From Butyrivibrio sp. CB08 (lineage in GTDB: Bacteria > Bacillota > Clostridia > Lachnospirales > Lachnospiraceae), in assembly GCF_003625485.1 (NCBI RefSeq), contig NZ_RAIR01000006.1, forward strand, positions 1 through 64,000: a stretch of 64,000 bases of DNA, in the 5' to 3' direction. Under the pieces are notes generated by a model. That model saw nothing but the letters and a program-made list of their open reading frames with translations. It ran no database searches and had not been told where the DNA came from. How positions within the stretch are numbered: the first letter of the stretch is position 1; the number at the start of each line of letters is the position of its first letter. The position numbers and the translations under genes are program-made. Positions 17,092 to 26,145 of the stretch are shown here, one piece after another.

Positions 17092-19131
17092 TCAGCAGAT
17101 TTCTGCTCCGCTAGGCATTTCTTTTTCAGGTGTCATGAGAGAAAGATTGCCATCTGCATCCTCTGCGCAGAGTAGCATTCCCTCTGAAAGAACACCAGCA
17201 AGCTTGGCAGGCTTAAGGTTTACTAAAACCATTACCTTCTTGCCAACCATCTCCTCTGGAGAATAGTACTTTCTGATACCTGATACAATCTGCTTAACCT
17301 GGCTTCCAATCTTAACCTGTGAGCAAATGAGCTTCTTGGAGTTCTCAACTGCTTCGCACTTAATGATCTCACCTACCTGGAACTGCATGGCACCAAACTG
17401 GTCAAAAGTGATTTCCTCTTTTGCAGGGATATCGATCGCAGCCTTCTCTTCTGAAGAATCTGCAGCCTTCTCTACAGGAGCAGGAGCAAGTCCAGCCTTG
17501 GCAAGGTTTATTGCTGCCTTCTTCTGTGACTCCTCGAACTCTGCCTTCTGCTTCTTGGTGATCTCTGCTGCCTTCTCAAGAACGTCCTTTAAGTCCTTTC
17601 TCGCAAAGAGCATCTCTGGAGCGTCAGATACCTTGGTGTCATTTGGAAGCTTACCAAACTCTGAAAGAGTATCAAAATCTCTGTCAGGAGCTGAGAGCTG
17701 TTCCTTGATCTTCTGAGCTGTCTCAGGCATAAATGGATCAAGGAGTGCTGCGCCAATGCTGATAGACTCTACAAGGTTGTAAAGAACTGTTGAAAGTCTG
17801 TCCTTCTTGGCCTCGTCCTTACCAAGGATCCATGGCTCAGTTTCATCGATATATTTGTTGCACCTCTTAAAGAGTGTGAATATCTCTGTGAGGGCATCAG
17901 CCACACGAAGCTCATCCATCTTGGATTCAACCTTGTTGTAGCATGATGTAACTACTGCCTTAAGGTCGTCATCAACTGCCTCTTTTACTCCCTTGTCTGC
18001 AACCACTCCGCCAAGATACTTGTTGCTCATAGCGATAGTACGATTTACAAGGTTTCCAAGAGTGTTGGCAAGATCTGAATTGAAGCGCTCTACAAGGAGC
18101 TCCCATGTGATAACACCGTCGTTATCAAAAGGCATCTCGTGAAGAACGAAGTATCTTACAGGATCAACACCAAAGATACTTACAAGATCATCAGCGTAGA
18201 TAACGTTGCCCTTGGACTTACTCATCTTCTCGCCGCCCTGAAGGAGCCATGGATGTCCAAATACCTGCTTTGGAAGTGGCTCTCCAAGTGCAAACAGGAA
18301 GATTGGCCAGTAGATTGTATGGAATCTGATAATGTCTTTTCCGATAAGATGAAGATCTGCAGGCCAGTACTTCTTGTACTGCTCAGAGCTGTTGCCATCA
18401 GCATCATATCCAATACCGGTGATATAGTTTGTAAGAGCATCAAGCCATACATAAACAACGTGCTTGTCATCAAAATCAACCGGGATTCCCCACTTGAAAG
18501 ATGTTCTTGATACGCAAAGATCCTGAAGTCCTGGAAGAAGGAAATTGTTCATCATCTCATTCTTACGGGATACAGGCTGAATAAACTCTGGGTGAGTATT
18601 GATGTGCTCAATAAGCTTGTCAGCGTATTTGCTCATCTTGAAGAAGTATGCTTCCTCTTCTGCAGGGTGAACAGGACCGCCACACTCAGGGCACTTGCCA
18701 TCTACAAGCTGAGACTCTGTGTAGAAAGCCTCACACTCTGTACAGTACATTCCCTTATATGATCCCTTATAGATATCGCCCTGGTCATAGAACTTCTTGA
18801 AGATCTTCTGAACCTGCTTAACGTGGTCGTCATCAGTAGTTCTGATAAACTTGTCATAAGATGTGTCCATGAGATTCCAAAGGCCTTTGATAGTATCAGA
18901 AACCTGATCTACGAACTCCTTTGGTGAGTCGCATCCAGCCTCGATGGCTCTTGTCTCGATCTTCTGACCATGCTCGTCAGAACCGGTCTGGAAGAATACG
19001 TCAAATCCGTCTCTTCTCTTATATCTTGCAATTGCATCTGCCAGGACTATCTCATAGCTGTTTCCGATATGAGGCTTACCTGAAGTATATGCAATAGCTG
19101 TTGTAATATAGTATTTCCCTTTATTCTGCAT
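17092..19131 (-). CDS. metG: Methionyl-tRNA synthetase
   Basis: Charges tRNA-Met with methionine. 679 residues: HIGH-type motif PHIGN near residue 20, zinc-binding CTECEAFY and CPECGGP near 128-150, KMSKSKGN near 310, and a C-terminal EMAP-like tRNA-binding domain (about 575-679, with QVGEIIKCEAVENSKKL). The linker before it is Lys/Ala/Glu-rich. AAGG is placed 9 bases before the ATG. It follows map by 23 bases, so methionine activation and removal are expressed together. Confidence 0.97.
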   Translation of the reverse strand: MQNKGKYYITTAIAYTSGKPHIGNSYEIVLADAIARYKRRDGFDVFFQTGSDEHGQKIETRAIEAGCDSPKEFVDQVSDTIKGLWNLMDTSYDKFIRTTDDDHVKQVQKIFKKFYDQGDIYKGSYKGMYCTECEAFYTESQLVDGKCPECGGPVHPAEEEAYFFKMSKYADKLIEHINTHPEFIQPVSRKNEMMNNFLLPGLQDLCVSRTSFKWGIPVDFDDKHVVYVWLDALTNYITGIGYDADGNSSEQYKKYWPADLHLIGKDIIRFHTIYWPIFLFALGEPLPKQVFGHPWLLQGGEKMSKSKGNVIYADDLVSIFGVDPVRYFVLHEMPFDNDGVITWELLVERFNSDLANTLGNLVNRTIAMSNKYLGGVVADKGVKEAVDDDLKAVVTSCYNKVESKMDELRVADALTEIFTLFKRCNKYIDETEPWILGKDEAKKDRLSTVLYNLVESISIGAALLDPFMPETAQKIKEQLSAPDRDFDTLSEFGKLPNDTKVSDAPEMLFARKDLKDVLEKAAEITKKQKAEFEESQKKAAINLAKAGLAPAPVEKAADSSEEKAAIDIPAKEEITFDQFGAMQFQVGEIIKCEAVENSKKLICSQVKIGSQVKQIVSGIRKYYSPEEMVGKKVMVLVNLKPAKLAGVLSEGMLLCAEDADGNLSLMTPEKEMPSGAEIC

Positions 19132-19154
19132 TGTATAATCACCTTCCTACTTTA

Positions 19155-20030
19155 TTACCAGCATAAAAGCTCGTAACCTGTCTCTGTTACCAGCAGCTCT
19201 ACCTCCCACTGTGCAGAAGGTTTAAGGTCTGCTGTATAGACAGTCCAGTCATTTTCTTCATCTACGAATATCTCATTGCCACCCATATTGACCATAGGCT
19301 CAATGGTAAATACCATACCAGGTACCATCAGCATTCCGGTTCCAGGCTCACTGACAAAGCTAACGAAAGGCTCTTCGTGGAAATCATTGCCACAGCCATG
19401 TCCGCCAATCTCTCTTACTACTGTGTAGCCATTCTTAAGAGCGTGCTGATGTACTGCATTGCCCATGTCTCCAATAGGTGTCCATGGAATAACTGCCTTA
19501 AGACCTTCCTCAAGGCACTCTTTGGTCACATCGACGAGACGCTTCTTCTCGGGAGAAACTTCGCCGATGCAGAACATTCGTGAAGAATCCGAGTAATAAC
19601 CGTCAAGGATAGTGGAACAATCAACGTTTACTATGTCCCCTTCTCTCAGAATGATGTCCTCGGATGGAATACCGTGACATACTTCCTCGTTAATAGATGT
19701 ACACACACTCTTTGGAAATCCCTGATATCCGAGATCTGCCGGAATACCGCCCATTTTCTTGGTGGTGTTCATGACTATATCGTCAATCTCCTGTGTGGAC
19801 ATACCAGCGTGAATCTTTTCACCTATCTCATCAAGTACTGCCATGTTGATGACCGCACTCTTCTTAATACCCTCAATATCCTTTTCTGTTTTAAAAAGGT
19901 GTCTTGATGGAACTATCATTCCCTGGTGCTCATATTTAATTATCTTGTCGTCAAATGCAGCGTGGCAACTCTTATATTTTTTGCCGCTCCCACACCAGCA
20001 CTGATCGTTTCTGTCTAATCTTTTGTACAT
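19155..20030 (-). CDS. map: Type I methionine aminopeptidase with SEC-C zinc motif
   Basis: Removes initiator methionine from new proteins. 291 residues. The first 30 residues hold a SEC-C-type metal site (CWCGSGKKYKSCH), seen in a subset of Firmicutes Map and probably used for ribosome or zinc binding. The catalytic core has metal ligands in VNVDCSTILDGYYSD, HGCGNDFHEEP and FTIEPMV. AAGGA lies 6 bases before the ATG. First gene of a map-metG unit. The 5' leader contains a stable hairpin. Confidence 0.95.
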   Translation of the reverse strand: MYKRLDRNDQCWCGSGKKYKSCHAAFDDKIIKYEHQGMIVPSRHLFKTEKDIEGIKKSAVINMAVLDEIGEKIHAGMSTQEIDDIVMNTTKKMGGIPADLGYQGFPKSVCTSINEEVCHGIPSEDIILREGDIVNVDCSTILDGYYSDSSRMFCIGEVSPEKKRLVDVTKECLEEGLKAVIPWTPIGDMGNAVHQHALKNGYTVVREIGGHGCGNDFHEEPFVSFVSEPGTGMLMVPGMVFTIEPMVNMGGNEIFVDEENDWTVYTADLKPSAQWEVELLVTETGYELLCW

Positions 20031-20055
20031 AATATCCTTCTTTATAACGTAAGAC

Positions 20056-20080
20056 GCCTCTCCTTGGGACCAAGTGAGGC
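20056..20080 (-). promoter_or_regulatory. 5' leader hairpin of map-metG
   Basis: GCCTC / GAGGC (20056-20060 with 20076-20080) encloses a second stem CTTGG/CCAAG, giving a stable hairpin in the map leader about 26 bases before the start codon. Upstream on the minus strand, around 20090-20116, there are two overlapping TTGACT boxes and TACTAT/TATATT, a plausible promoter with uncertain spacing. No T-run follows the hairpin. Confidence 0.45.
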
Positions 20081-20129
20081 TACTTCAACAAATATAGTAT
20101 GCCTTTTTGATAGTCAAAAGTCAAATAAT

Positions 20130-21671
20130 TCACTGTTCTTGCGGCTTGCAGGAGAACCTGCTGTTGATTATCTCAGGAACAGGGCTGTTCTTTCTGATGT
20201 AATCAATAAGAAGATCTGGCATCTCCTCAGAAGTACTGCGAACCACAGGTCTCTGGCCTATGCACTCATATCCTCCTGTTCCAGTTGCCCTGTAATTGCT
20301 AAGGGCAAGAGTATATTCCGCATCCTCCAAAAGCTCAGTTCCATCAATCTTCTTAAGGGTCACAACCCTGTCTCCAACTGGTCTTGTGAGATCAAACTCA
20401 TACCAGAGTCCAGCGTAGAAATCGTAGTTGTAGTGCTCAACCTTAGGCTGCAGGAACACTTTGGAAATGCTAACCTTGCCTGTTTCCTCATCGTAATCAA
20501 AATACTCAGCGCATCTCTCAAGAGCCTGCTTGAGCACTGCCCTGGTCACAGACTTAACTTCAATGGTATTGGCAAACTGGTAGATTCCAAGCACATCCCT
20601 TACAGTTATGCCCTTCTTAAGGCCAAGTGGGTCATTTGAAAGGCTTGTGCAGGCAAAATCCGCCCCGGTAAAATCAAGCTCCACCTGGTTAAAGATTGCT
20701 GCCACTTTGCTTCCCTTAAGGGCTGCAGAAAGCTTCTCCTCAGGCTGAATCTCTTTTTCCAAAAATCCGATTGGCTCATCAAGCCACTTATCTACAGTGG
20801 CATTAAGTCCGTTCATAAACTCATGAGCTGCTGCTATCTCTTCGTATTCACTTCCAGGAGCTTCAACAGACTTAAGACTTGATGAAATATCAAAGCTTCC
20901 CTTTGTGCCATCAATAGTAAGCTCGCAGTACTTCCTTGCCTTATCCGGTGGCTGTACTCCGTAGGTTCCATCAATCATTACGCCCTCAACCGCCATGTGC
21001 TGATGGCCTGTAAGAAGGATGTCAAAATCCATCTCCCTTGAGATCCTGCAGGCCTCATTTTCTCTGGACTCTGAAAGGAGCTTACCTGTTGAAAGATCCT
21101 CCTCAAAGCCTCCGTGGTAGATGCAGACAGTTAAATCGCAAGTTTCCTTAAGAATAGAAAGCTCTTTTTCAAGCTCCTCTATTGGATCAAGGACCTCAAG
21201 CTCTGTGAGGTTTTCCTTCTGCTCCCATACGTTTACAAAGCCGGTAACAGCGCCGGTGATACCAACCCTAAGTCCATCTGGCATGGTATGCACTACGCTC
21301 CTCTTTATACAAAGAGCGCCTCTCTTATCCACAACATTGCAGCTTACAAGCTGAGCCTTCATGGCCGTTACATAATCCAGGATGGCATCATACCCAAAGT
21401 TGAAGTCGTGATTTCCAAGAGTGTAATAGTCCAGGCCCATGGCATTGAAGCCCTCTGCCATAGGATTAAACTCATACTCATCCTTATGTCCGAGATAATA
21501 GGACAAAAGAGGTGTTCCCTGAAGGGAGTCTCCTCCGTCAAGAACAAGGGTATTTTCGTCTTTTTTAATCTGCGCAGCAACACAAAAAAGCCCCGTGTTC
21601 TCGGGGCAATTCTGTGCGTAGTTTACAGGATATAAACTTCCATGTGTATCTGATGTAAATACGATTCTCAT
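20130..21671 (-). CDS. Cytoplasmic 5'-nucleotidase / UDP-sugar hydrolase family metallophosphoesterase
   Basis: 513 residues from ATG 21671 (AAGAGGA 6 bases upstream). The metallophosphatase domain shows FTSDTHG, GGDSLQG, LGNHDFNFGYD and LTGHQHM; the C-terminal 5'-nucleotidase domain holds the substrate-binding NYRATGTGGY. UshA-like enzymes are usually exported, but no signal peptide is present, so this one probably acts inside the cell. The gene follows the second phn-type permease by 17 bases and likely hydrolyses an imported phosphoester or nucleotide to recover phosphate. That link is inferred from the operon. Confidence 0.87.
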   Translation of the reverse strand: MRIVFTSDTHGSLYPVNYAQNCPENTGLFCVAAQIKKDENTLVLDGGDSLQGTPLLSYYLGHKDEYEFNPMAEGFNAMGLDYYTLGNHDFNFGYDAILDYVTAMKAQLVSCNVVDKRGALCIKRSVVHTMPDGLRVGITGAVTGFVNVWEQKENLTELEVLDPIEELEKELSILKETCDLTVCIYHGGFEEDLSTGKLLSESRENEACRISREMDFDILLTGHQHMAVEGVMIDGTYGVQPPDKARKYCELTIDGTKGSFDISSSLKSVEAPGSEYEEIAAAHEFMNGLNATVDKWLDEPIGFLEKEIQPEEKLSAALKGSKVAAIFNQVELDFTGADFACTSLSNDPLGLKKGITVRDVLGIYQFANTIEVKSVTRAVLKQALERCAEYFDYDEETGKVSISKVFLQPKVEHYNYDFYAGLWYEFDLTRPVGDRVVTLKKIDGTELLEDAEYTLALSNYRATGTGGYECIGQRPVVRSTSEEMPDLLIDYIRKNSPVPEIINSRFSCKPQEQ

Positions 21672-21688
21672 TTTTATTCCTCTTATAA

Positions 21689-22498
21689 TCAACCTCTTGT
21701 GAGCTTAACTCTGATCCTTGTTGAGATGTACTCAATGATGAGGATCAGTACGATAAGTCCTGCCAAAAGAGCTCCTGCCTCATTCCATCTGTAGGAGTTC
21801 ATGGCAAAGATAAGAGGTGCACCAAATCCGCCGGCGCCTACCATACCAAGGATGGTTGCGTCACGAAGATTGATATCAAATCTGTAAATAGCAGTTGATG
21901 CAAAGTTTGGCATAAGCTGTGGCAGGATACCATATCTGATCTTCTGCCATGTGTTGCAGCCTGCGGCGTCAAGAGACTCGATAACGTGAGTATCAAGGTC
22001 CTCGATGGCCTCGATGTACATCTTGCTGATCATACCGATTGAGCAAACGCCCATGGTAAGAAGACCTGCGAAGGCTCCTGGTCCTGTAACACGGATAAAC
22101 ATAAGACCGTATACAAAAGCAGGGATTGTACGAGCTGCCATTATGATGATCCTTCCTGCAAAAGCGATTGGCTTAGGAGTAAGGTTTGATGCTGAAATAA
22201 ATGCAAGAGGTATTGAAATGATGGCACCAACAATGGTTCCAAGGAAAGCAATACATACTGTCTCAAGCATAAGGTAAGGAACACCGCTCTTTGTCATATC
22301 AAACAAAAAGCTAAGGTCAGGATGGAAAATTCCTGAAAGGACGTTCAGCGCGATCTGTCCGCCGTCCTGTGTTGAGCCACTGGTCTCAACTGCGCTGGCA
22401 CTCCAAACAAGAAGTCCAACCACGATGAGTGCGGTGGTCAGATTATATACCCAGTCTTTGGGTCTTTTTTCATAAGCTTCTACAATTCTCTGATTCAT
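21689..22498 (-). CDS. phnE: Phosphonate-type ABC transporter permease (second)
   Basis: 269 residues with about six membrane segments and the permease loop EAIEDLDTHVIESLDAAG, typical of PhnE-family inner-membrane components (phosphonate/phosphite/phosphate-ester uptake). The conserved GMVGAGGFG segment lies near the C-terminus. GGGAGG lies 8 bases before the ATG. It pairs with the permease encoded just upstream, making a heterodimer as in other phnDCEE loci. Confidence 0.9.
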   Translation of the reverse strand: MNQRIVEAYEKRPKDWVYNLTTALIVVGLLVWSASAVETSGSTQDGGQIALNVLSGIFHPDLSFLFDMTKSGVPYLMLETVCIAFLGTIVGAIISIPLAFISASNLTPKPIAFAGRIIIMAARTIPAFVYGLMFIRVTGPGAFAGLLTMGVCSIGMISKMYIEAIEDLDTHVIESLDAAGCNTWQKIRYGILPQLMPNFASTAIYRFDINLRDATILGMVGAGGFGAPLIFAMNSYRWNEAGALLAGLIVLILIIEYISTRIRVKLTRG

Positions 22499-22513
22499 GG
22501 TAAATCCTCCCGG

Positions 22514-23350
22514 TCAGACAAGCTTCTTACGAAGCGCACGGCTTACTGACTCAATGATAAATACTGTTACGAACAAAGCTATGAGGATCATTCCAACGCT
22601 TGGATATTCTCTCCAGCTTATCTTTTCATTGAGGATAAGACCGATACCACCAGCACCTACGTATCCGAGAACTGCAGCGTATCTAACATTTCCTTCAAAG
22701 TTGAAGAGGCAGTTTGAAAGATAGAATGGAAGGACCTGAGGGATAATGGCAGAAACAAATGCCTGTCTTCTTGTGGCACCCATGGCCTGCATAGCCTCGA
22801 AGGCTCCCATGTCAACTGTCTCTATTTCTTCATATGTAAGTTTGCCGATATAGCCAAAAGAGAAAACGGCAATAGCTACTGTACCGGCTAAAGTTCCAAG
22901 TCCAAAAACAAGAGTTGCAACAAGAGCGATAACGATTGTTGGCAGTGTTCTTATAAGTGAGAACATTACTCTCATGATGGAAACAATAATCTTGCTTGGG
23001 CACACATTGGTGCTGGCAAGCATTGCAAATGGAACTGATAATAAAGCACCTACTACGGAACCAAGAAGTGACATCTTGATGGTGTCAAAAAGAGGATTCC
23101 ATACTGTAGGCATGTAGCCTGTCTTTGGTGGGAACATCTCACCAAGGATTACGAAGAACTGACCAATTCTTGTGGTAAGTATCTTCATATCAAAGCCTGT
23201 TATCTTTACCGAAAGAGCACACATAGCAAGTACAAGAATGAGGTAGATTGGTGCTCTTGAGGCTTTCTTATATGCTTTTTTGCCATTAGGAAGAACGTAT
23301 TCCTTTGGCTTAAAGATCTTGTCGTATAAACTAAGCTTCACCAAAATCAC
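22514..23350 (-). CDS. phnE: Phosphonate-type ABC transporter permease (first)
   Basis: 278 residues, about six membrane helices, with the coupling loop YEEIETVDMGAFEAMQAMGA and the PhnE-type VLGYVGAGGIG. The N-terminal 30 residues are basic and cytoplasmic. The start is a GTG: at 23350 it overlaps the phnC stop as GTGA (AGGA 6 bases upstream), while a second GTG at 23341 has GAGGGG 8 bases upstream, so either is possible. Translationally coupled to phnC. Confidence 0.9.
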   Translation of the reverse strand: MILVKLSLYDKIFKPKEYVLPNGKKAYKKASRAPIYLILVLAMCALSVKITGFDMKILTTRIGQFFVILGEMFPPKTGYMPTVWNPLFDTIKMSLLGSVVGALLSVPFAMLASTNVCPSKIIVSIMRVMFSLIRTLPTIVIALVATLVFGLGTLAGTVAIAVFSFGYIGKLTYEEIETVDMGAFEAMQAMGATRRQAFVSAIIPQVLPFYLSNCLFNFEGNVRYAAVLGYVGAGGIGLILNEKISWREYPSVGMILIALFVTVFIIESVSRALRKKLV

Positions 23351-24117
23351 CCCTCTTCCTGAATGTTGCCGTCGCGGTCTACCTTTCCGTTGTAGATCTT
23401 ATCAAGAACTTCCTGAGTTGCCTCAGATGCTGGTCCGTCGAATACGATCTCACCAGCTCTGATACCAACTACTCTTGTGGCATACTTAAGAGCAAGGTCG
23501 ATATGGTGAATATTGATGAGGATTGAGATGTTCATATCCTCGTTGATCCTCTTAAAGTCTCCCATAACCTGGTTGGCTGTAACAGGGTCAAGGGCTGCAA
23601 CTGGCTCGTCCGCAAGAATGATCTGTGGATTCTGTGCAAGAGTACGGGCAAGAGCAACTCTCTGCTGCTGACCACCAGAAAGCTGGTCAGCTCTGATAAA
23701 TGCCTTGTCAAGGATACCAACCTTATCAAGACACTCTAAAGCTTTGATCTTTTCTTCCTTGGTATAGATACCAAATACTGATCTGTACCATGGCATATCA
23801 GGAACGAAAGCAGTAAGAACGTTCTTTATTACAGTAGTCCTTGTGATCAGGTTAAAGGACTGGAAGATCATTCCTATCTTTCTTCTGAATCTTCTAAGAG
23901 CTTTTCCGGACAAGCTCATCACATCAACACCATCCACGGTGAGTTTTCCACTTGTAACATCGTGCATCCTGTTGATGGTACGAATAAGTGTAGATTTGCC
24001 GGCTCCAGAAAGACCGATGATAGCAACAAATTCCCCCTGCTCAATTGTGAGGTCCACATTCTTAAGGCCCTCAAAACCGTTTGGATATACTTTTCCTACG
24101 TTTTCGAACTTGATCAT
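23347..24117 (-). CDS. phnC: Phosphonate-type ABC transporter ATP-binding protein
   Basis: 256 residues from the ATG at 24117 with GGGAGAAGG just upstream. Walker A GLSGAGKST, signature LSGGQQQRVALARTLAQ and Walker B IILADEPVAALD are all present. The N-terminus KFENVGKVYPNGFEGLKN is PhnC-like. It energises the two PhnE permeases. A terminator hairpin separates it from phnD, so it is probably made in smaller amounts than the binding protein. Confidence 0.93.
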   Translation of the reverse strand: MIKFENVGKVYPNGFEGLKNVDLTIEQGEFVAIIGLSGAGKSTLIRTINRMHDVTSGKLTVDGVDVMSLSGKALRRFRRKIGMIFQSFNLITRTTVIKNVLTAFVPDMPWYRSVFGIYTKEEKIKALECLDKVGILDKAFIRADQLSGGQQQRVALARTLAQNPQIILADEPVAALDPVTANQVMGDFKRINEDMNISILINIHHIDLALKYATRVVGIRAGEIVFDGPASEATQEVLDKIYNGKVDRDGNIQEEG

Positions 24118-24153
24118 TTTACCTTCTCCCGAAAAAAACAAACTATAAACAGC

Positions 24154-24182
24154 AAAAAATAGGGGAGGCTAAAAACCTCCCC
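24154..24182 (-). terminator. Attenuating terminator between phnD and phnC
   Basis: GGGGAGG / CCTCCCC (24162-24168 and 24176-24182) with a TTTTTAG loop on the minus strand, followed by TATTTTTTG. It sits inside the operon 15 bases after the phnD stop and should reduce transcription into phnC and the permeases. Confidence 0.85.
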
Positions 24183-24197
24183 ATATTTAACTAATAA

Positions 24198-25298
24198 TTA
24201 CTGCATTGACTTGATGAGCTCCTGAGCTGCTCTCTCAGACTCATAGTCCTCTGCCTTAGCCTCAACGTATCCGTTGTGGTTGTAGATAGAGATTACTTCC
24301 TTACCAGCATCTGTGTTTCCGATGTTGATGAATGCCTGTGTAAGAGCTGCCTTGAATGCATCATCCATAACAGCTGAAGTCTTGCTTACGCTGATTGTAT
24401 CGTTGTAGATACCATCTGTAACACCAATTACATTGGTCTCATCCCAGATAGAATCTGTTCTGCCAAACTCTGTTGTCCACTTCTCCTCGTTGTCACGTCT
24501 TGCATCTGCATAGCAGCAAAGAACGTCGATCTGGCCTGAAGCAAGTCTAGCAAAAGCGTTACCATAAGAATCAGCCTGTACAGCGTGTGTAAGGTCTGTG
24601 ATGTGCTTCTCATAGTTAGCCTGGAGCCAGAGTGAAGGATAGATATATCCAGCAGAAGATGAAGAGTTCATAACTGACCAGTTAAGTCCGTCAAGATCTT
24701 CCCATGTGATCTCCTCGCCATTGTTAACCTTCTCAGAGATTGCCTTACCAGCATCTGAAGGACCTGCAATGATAAGTCCACGGTAGAATGTTACCTGGTT
24801 CTCAGGTGTTGGCTCTGTTGGCTTGTTGTCGTTCCATACCTTAGCGTCTGGGCTCTCGATTGAAAGACCATCTCTTGTAGCTGTAAGGATAACATCACAG
24901 CCATCCTCGTAAAGTACATATGTACCACCAGGGATAAGTCCTACGTCGATTGTACCAGCTGAAAGTCCCTCACCTACTGCCTCGTAAGATGTACCAACAG
25001 TGATATCAACCTCACCAACCTCATAGCCAAGGCCAGCAAGCTCAGTTGTAAGGAGCTCCTTAAGAGGCTCTGTAGCTGTAACGATCTCGTCTGGATCACG
25101 AGAAGGAACAAAGCCGATTGTAACCTTGTCGATCTTTACTGACTCTGCAGGTGTCTCTACAGCAGTTGCCTCTGTAGTCTCTGCAGTTTCTGTTGTAGCT
25201 GGCTCAGCTACTGTTTCTGTTGATGCAGAATTGCCGCATCCTGCAAGCATTGCTACGCATGAAATGCCTGCAACCATTGTCGCAAAAAATCTCTTCAT
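24198..25298 (-). CDS. phnD: Phosphate/phosphonate-type substrate-binding lipoprotein
   Basis: 366 residues: signal peptide with lipobox AMLAGC (Cys about 21), a Thr/Glu/Ala-rich linker (about 25-55), then a PhnD-family fold with VTIGFVPSRDPDEI and GLSAGTIDVGLIPGGTYV. The phosphate-group-binding segment reads SSSSAGYIYPSLW near residue 213, as in PhnD/PtxB proteins that bind phosphonate, phosphite or small phosphoesters. The ligand cannot be chosen by eye; no C-P lyase or phosphonatase gene is nearby. First gene of a phnD-phnC-phnE-phnE-nucleotidase unit. Confidence 0.9.
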   Translation of the reverse strand: MKRFFATMVAGISCVAMLAGCGNSASTETVAEPATTETAETTEATAVETPAESVKIDKVTIGFVPSRDPDEIVTATEPLKELLTTELAGLGYEVGEVDITVGTSYEAVGEGLSAGTIDVGLIPGGTYVLYEDGCDVILTATRDGLSIESPDAKVWNDNKPTEPTPENQVTFYRGLIIAGPSDAGKAISEKVNNGEEITWEDLDGLNWSVMNSSSSAGYIYPSLWLQANYEKHITDLTHAVQADSYGNAFARLASGQIDVLCCYADARRDNEEKWTTEFGRTDSIWDETNVIGVTDGIYNDTISVSKTSAVMDDAFKAALTQAFINIGNTDAGKEVISIYNHNGYVEAKAEDYESERAAQELIKSMQ

Positions 25299-25340
25299 AA
25301 ATCCTCCTGCCTAAAATAGGCGTTTTTATAATTTTTTCGC

Positions 25341-25370
25341 AAAAAAATCCCCATGTGTATCCACATGGGG
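25341..25370 (-). terminator. Terminator located between the phnD promoter and phnD
   Basis: A 9-bp stem CCCCATGTG / CACATGGGG (25349-25357 and 25362-25370), loop GATA on the minus strand, followed by ATTTTTTT. It ends the rpe operon but also lies downstream of the phnD promoter at 25396-25424, so it may attenuate phnD transcription. Confidence 0.85.
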
Positions 25371-25395
25371 AATTCCTTGCTAACTACACGAACGT

Positions 25396-25424
25396 ATTTT
25401 ATGTGAAAACCCACTGTTTGTCAA
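25396..25424 (-). promoter_or_regulatory. Strong promoter upstream of phnD
   Basis: On the minus strand TTGACA (25419-25424), a 17-base spacer and TAAAAT (25396-25401). Initiation near 25389 leaves about 20 bases before the terminator hairpin. A second CGTTGACA box lies 26 bases further upstream without a clear -10. Confidence 0.75.
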
Positions 25425-25491
25425 CGAAATCTTAGCTTTAACATGTCAACGCGCCACCGCGTCAAACAGCGTTTTTTCGATAATAATTATA

Positions 25492-26145
25492 TCAGTTTCC
25501 AAGAATTTTAAGGAGTTCAGCAGCATTATCTCCCGCATTTCCTTTAAACACTGCGGAACCAGCCACAATAACATTCGCTCCAGCGTCAATTACTGTCTTC
25601 ACATTATCCTTGCTGATACCACCATCCACCTGGATGTCTGTAGATAAATTTTTCTCATTAAGCATGGCTCTGACTTCTCTTATCTTATCCAGTGTCTTTG
25701 GGATAAGTTTTTGACCGCCAAATCCAGGCTCAACTGTCATGACAAGTATCATCTCAACCTTATCCAGATATGGAGCAAGAACAGAAACCGGAGTATCAGG
25801 TTTGATGGAGATTCCAGCTCTTTTTCCAAAGGAATGTATCTTGTCTATTACAGCCTGTGGATCATCTGTAGCCTCCTGGTGGAAGGTTATGATATCTGAT
25901 CCGATCTTAGCAAACTCTTCAATATACCTGATGGGATCTGTGATCATGAGGTGCACGTCAAACACCATGTCTGTGGCACTTCTGATACTCTCTATCACCG
26001 GCATACCAAATGAAATGGATGGCACAAAAACGCCATCCATAACATCTATGTGTAGATACTGGGCACCAGCCTTATCTACGTCTGCGATCTGGTGTCCTAA
26101 GTTTTTAAAGTCTGCTGCTAAAATTGAAGGGCTTAAAATATTCAT
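25492..26145 (-). CDS. rpe: Ribulose-phosphate 3-epimerase
   Basis: Interconverts ribulose-5-P and xylulose-5-P in the pentose phosphate pathway. 217 residues, TIM-barrel: LSPSILAADFKNLG start, HIDVMDGVFVPSISFG metal and catalytic region, VMTVEPGFGGQKLI phosphate site, and DGGISKDN near the end. Its ATG overlaps the stop of the transketolase C-half gene (TAATG). Last gene of the arabinose unit, followed by a terminator. Confidence 0.96.
   Translation of the reverse strand: MNILSPSILAADFKNLGHQIADVDKAGAQYLHIDVMDGVFVPSISFGMPVIESIRSATDMVFDVHLMITDPIRYIEEFAKIGSDIITFHQEATDDPQAVIDKIHSFGKRAGISIKPDTPVSVLAPYLDKVEMILVMTVEPGFGGQKLIPKTLDKIREVRAMLNEKNLSTDIQVDGGISKDNVKTVIDAGANVIVAGSAVFKGNAGDNAAELLKILGN

Noticed and set aside
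19132..20129. T-box or SAM riboswitch before map-metG
   Set aside because: The leader is short and shows only one hairpin; no T-box specifier loop or antiterminator is visible.
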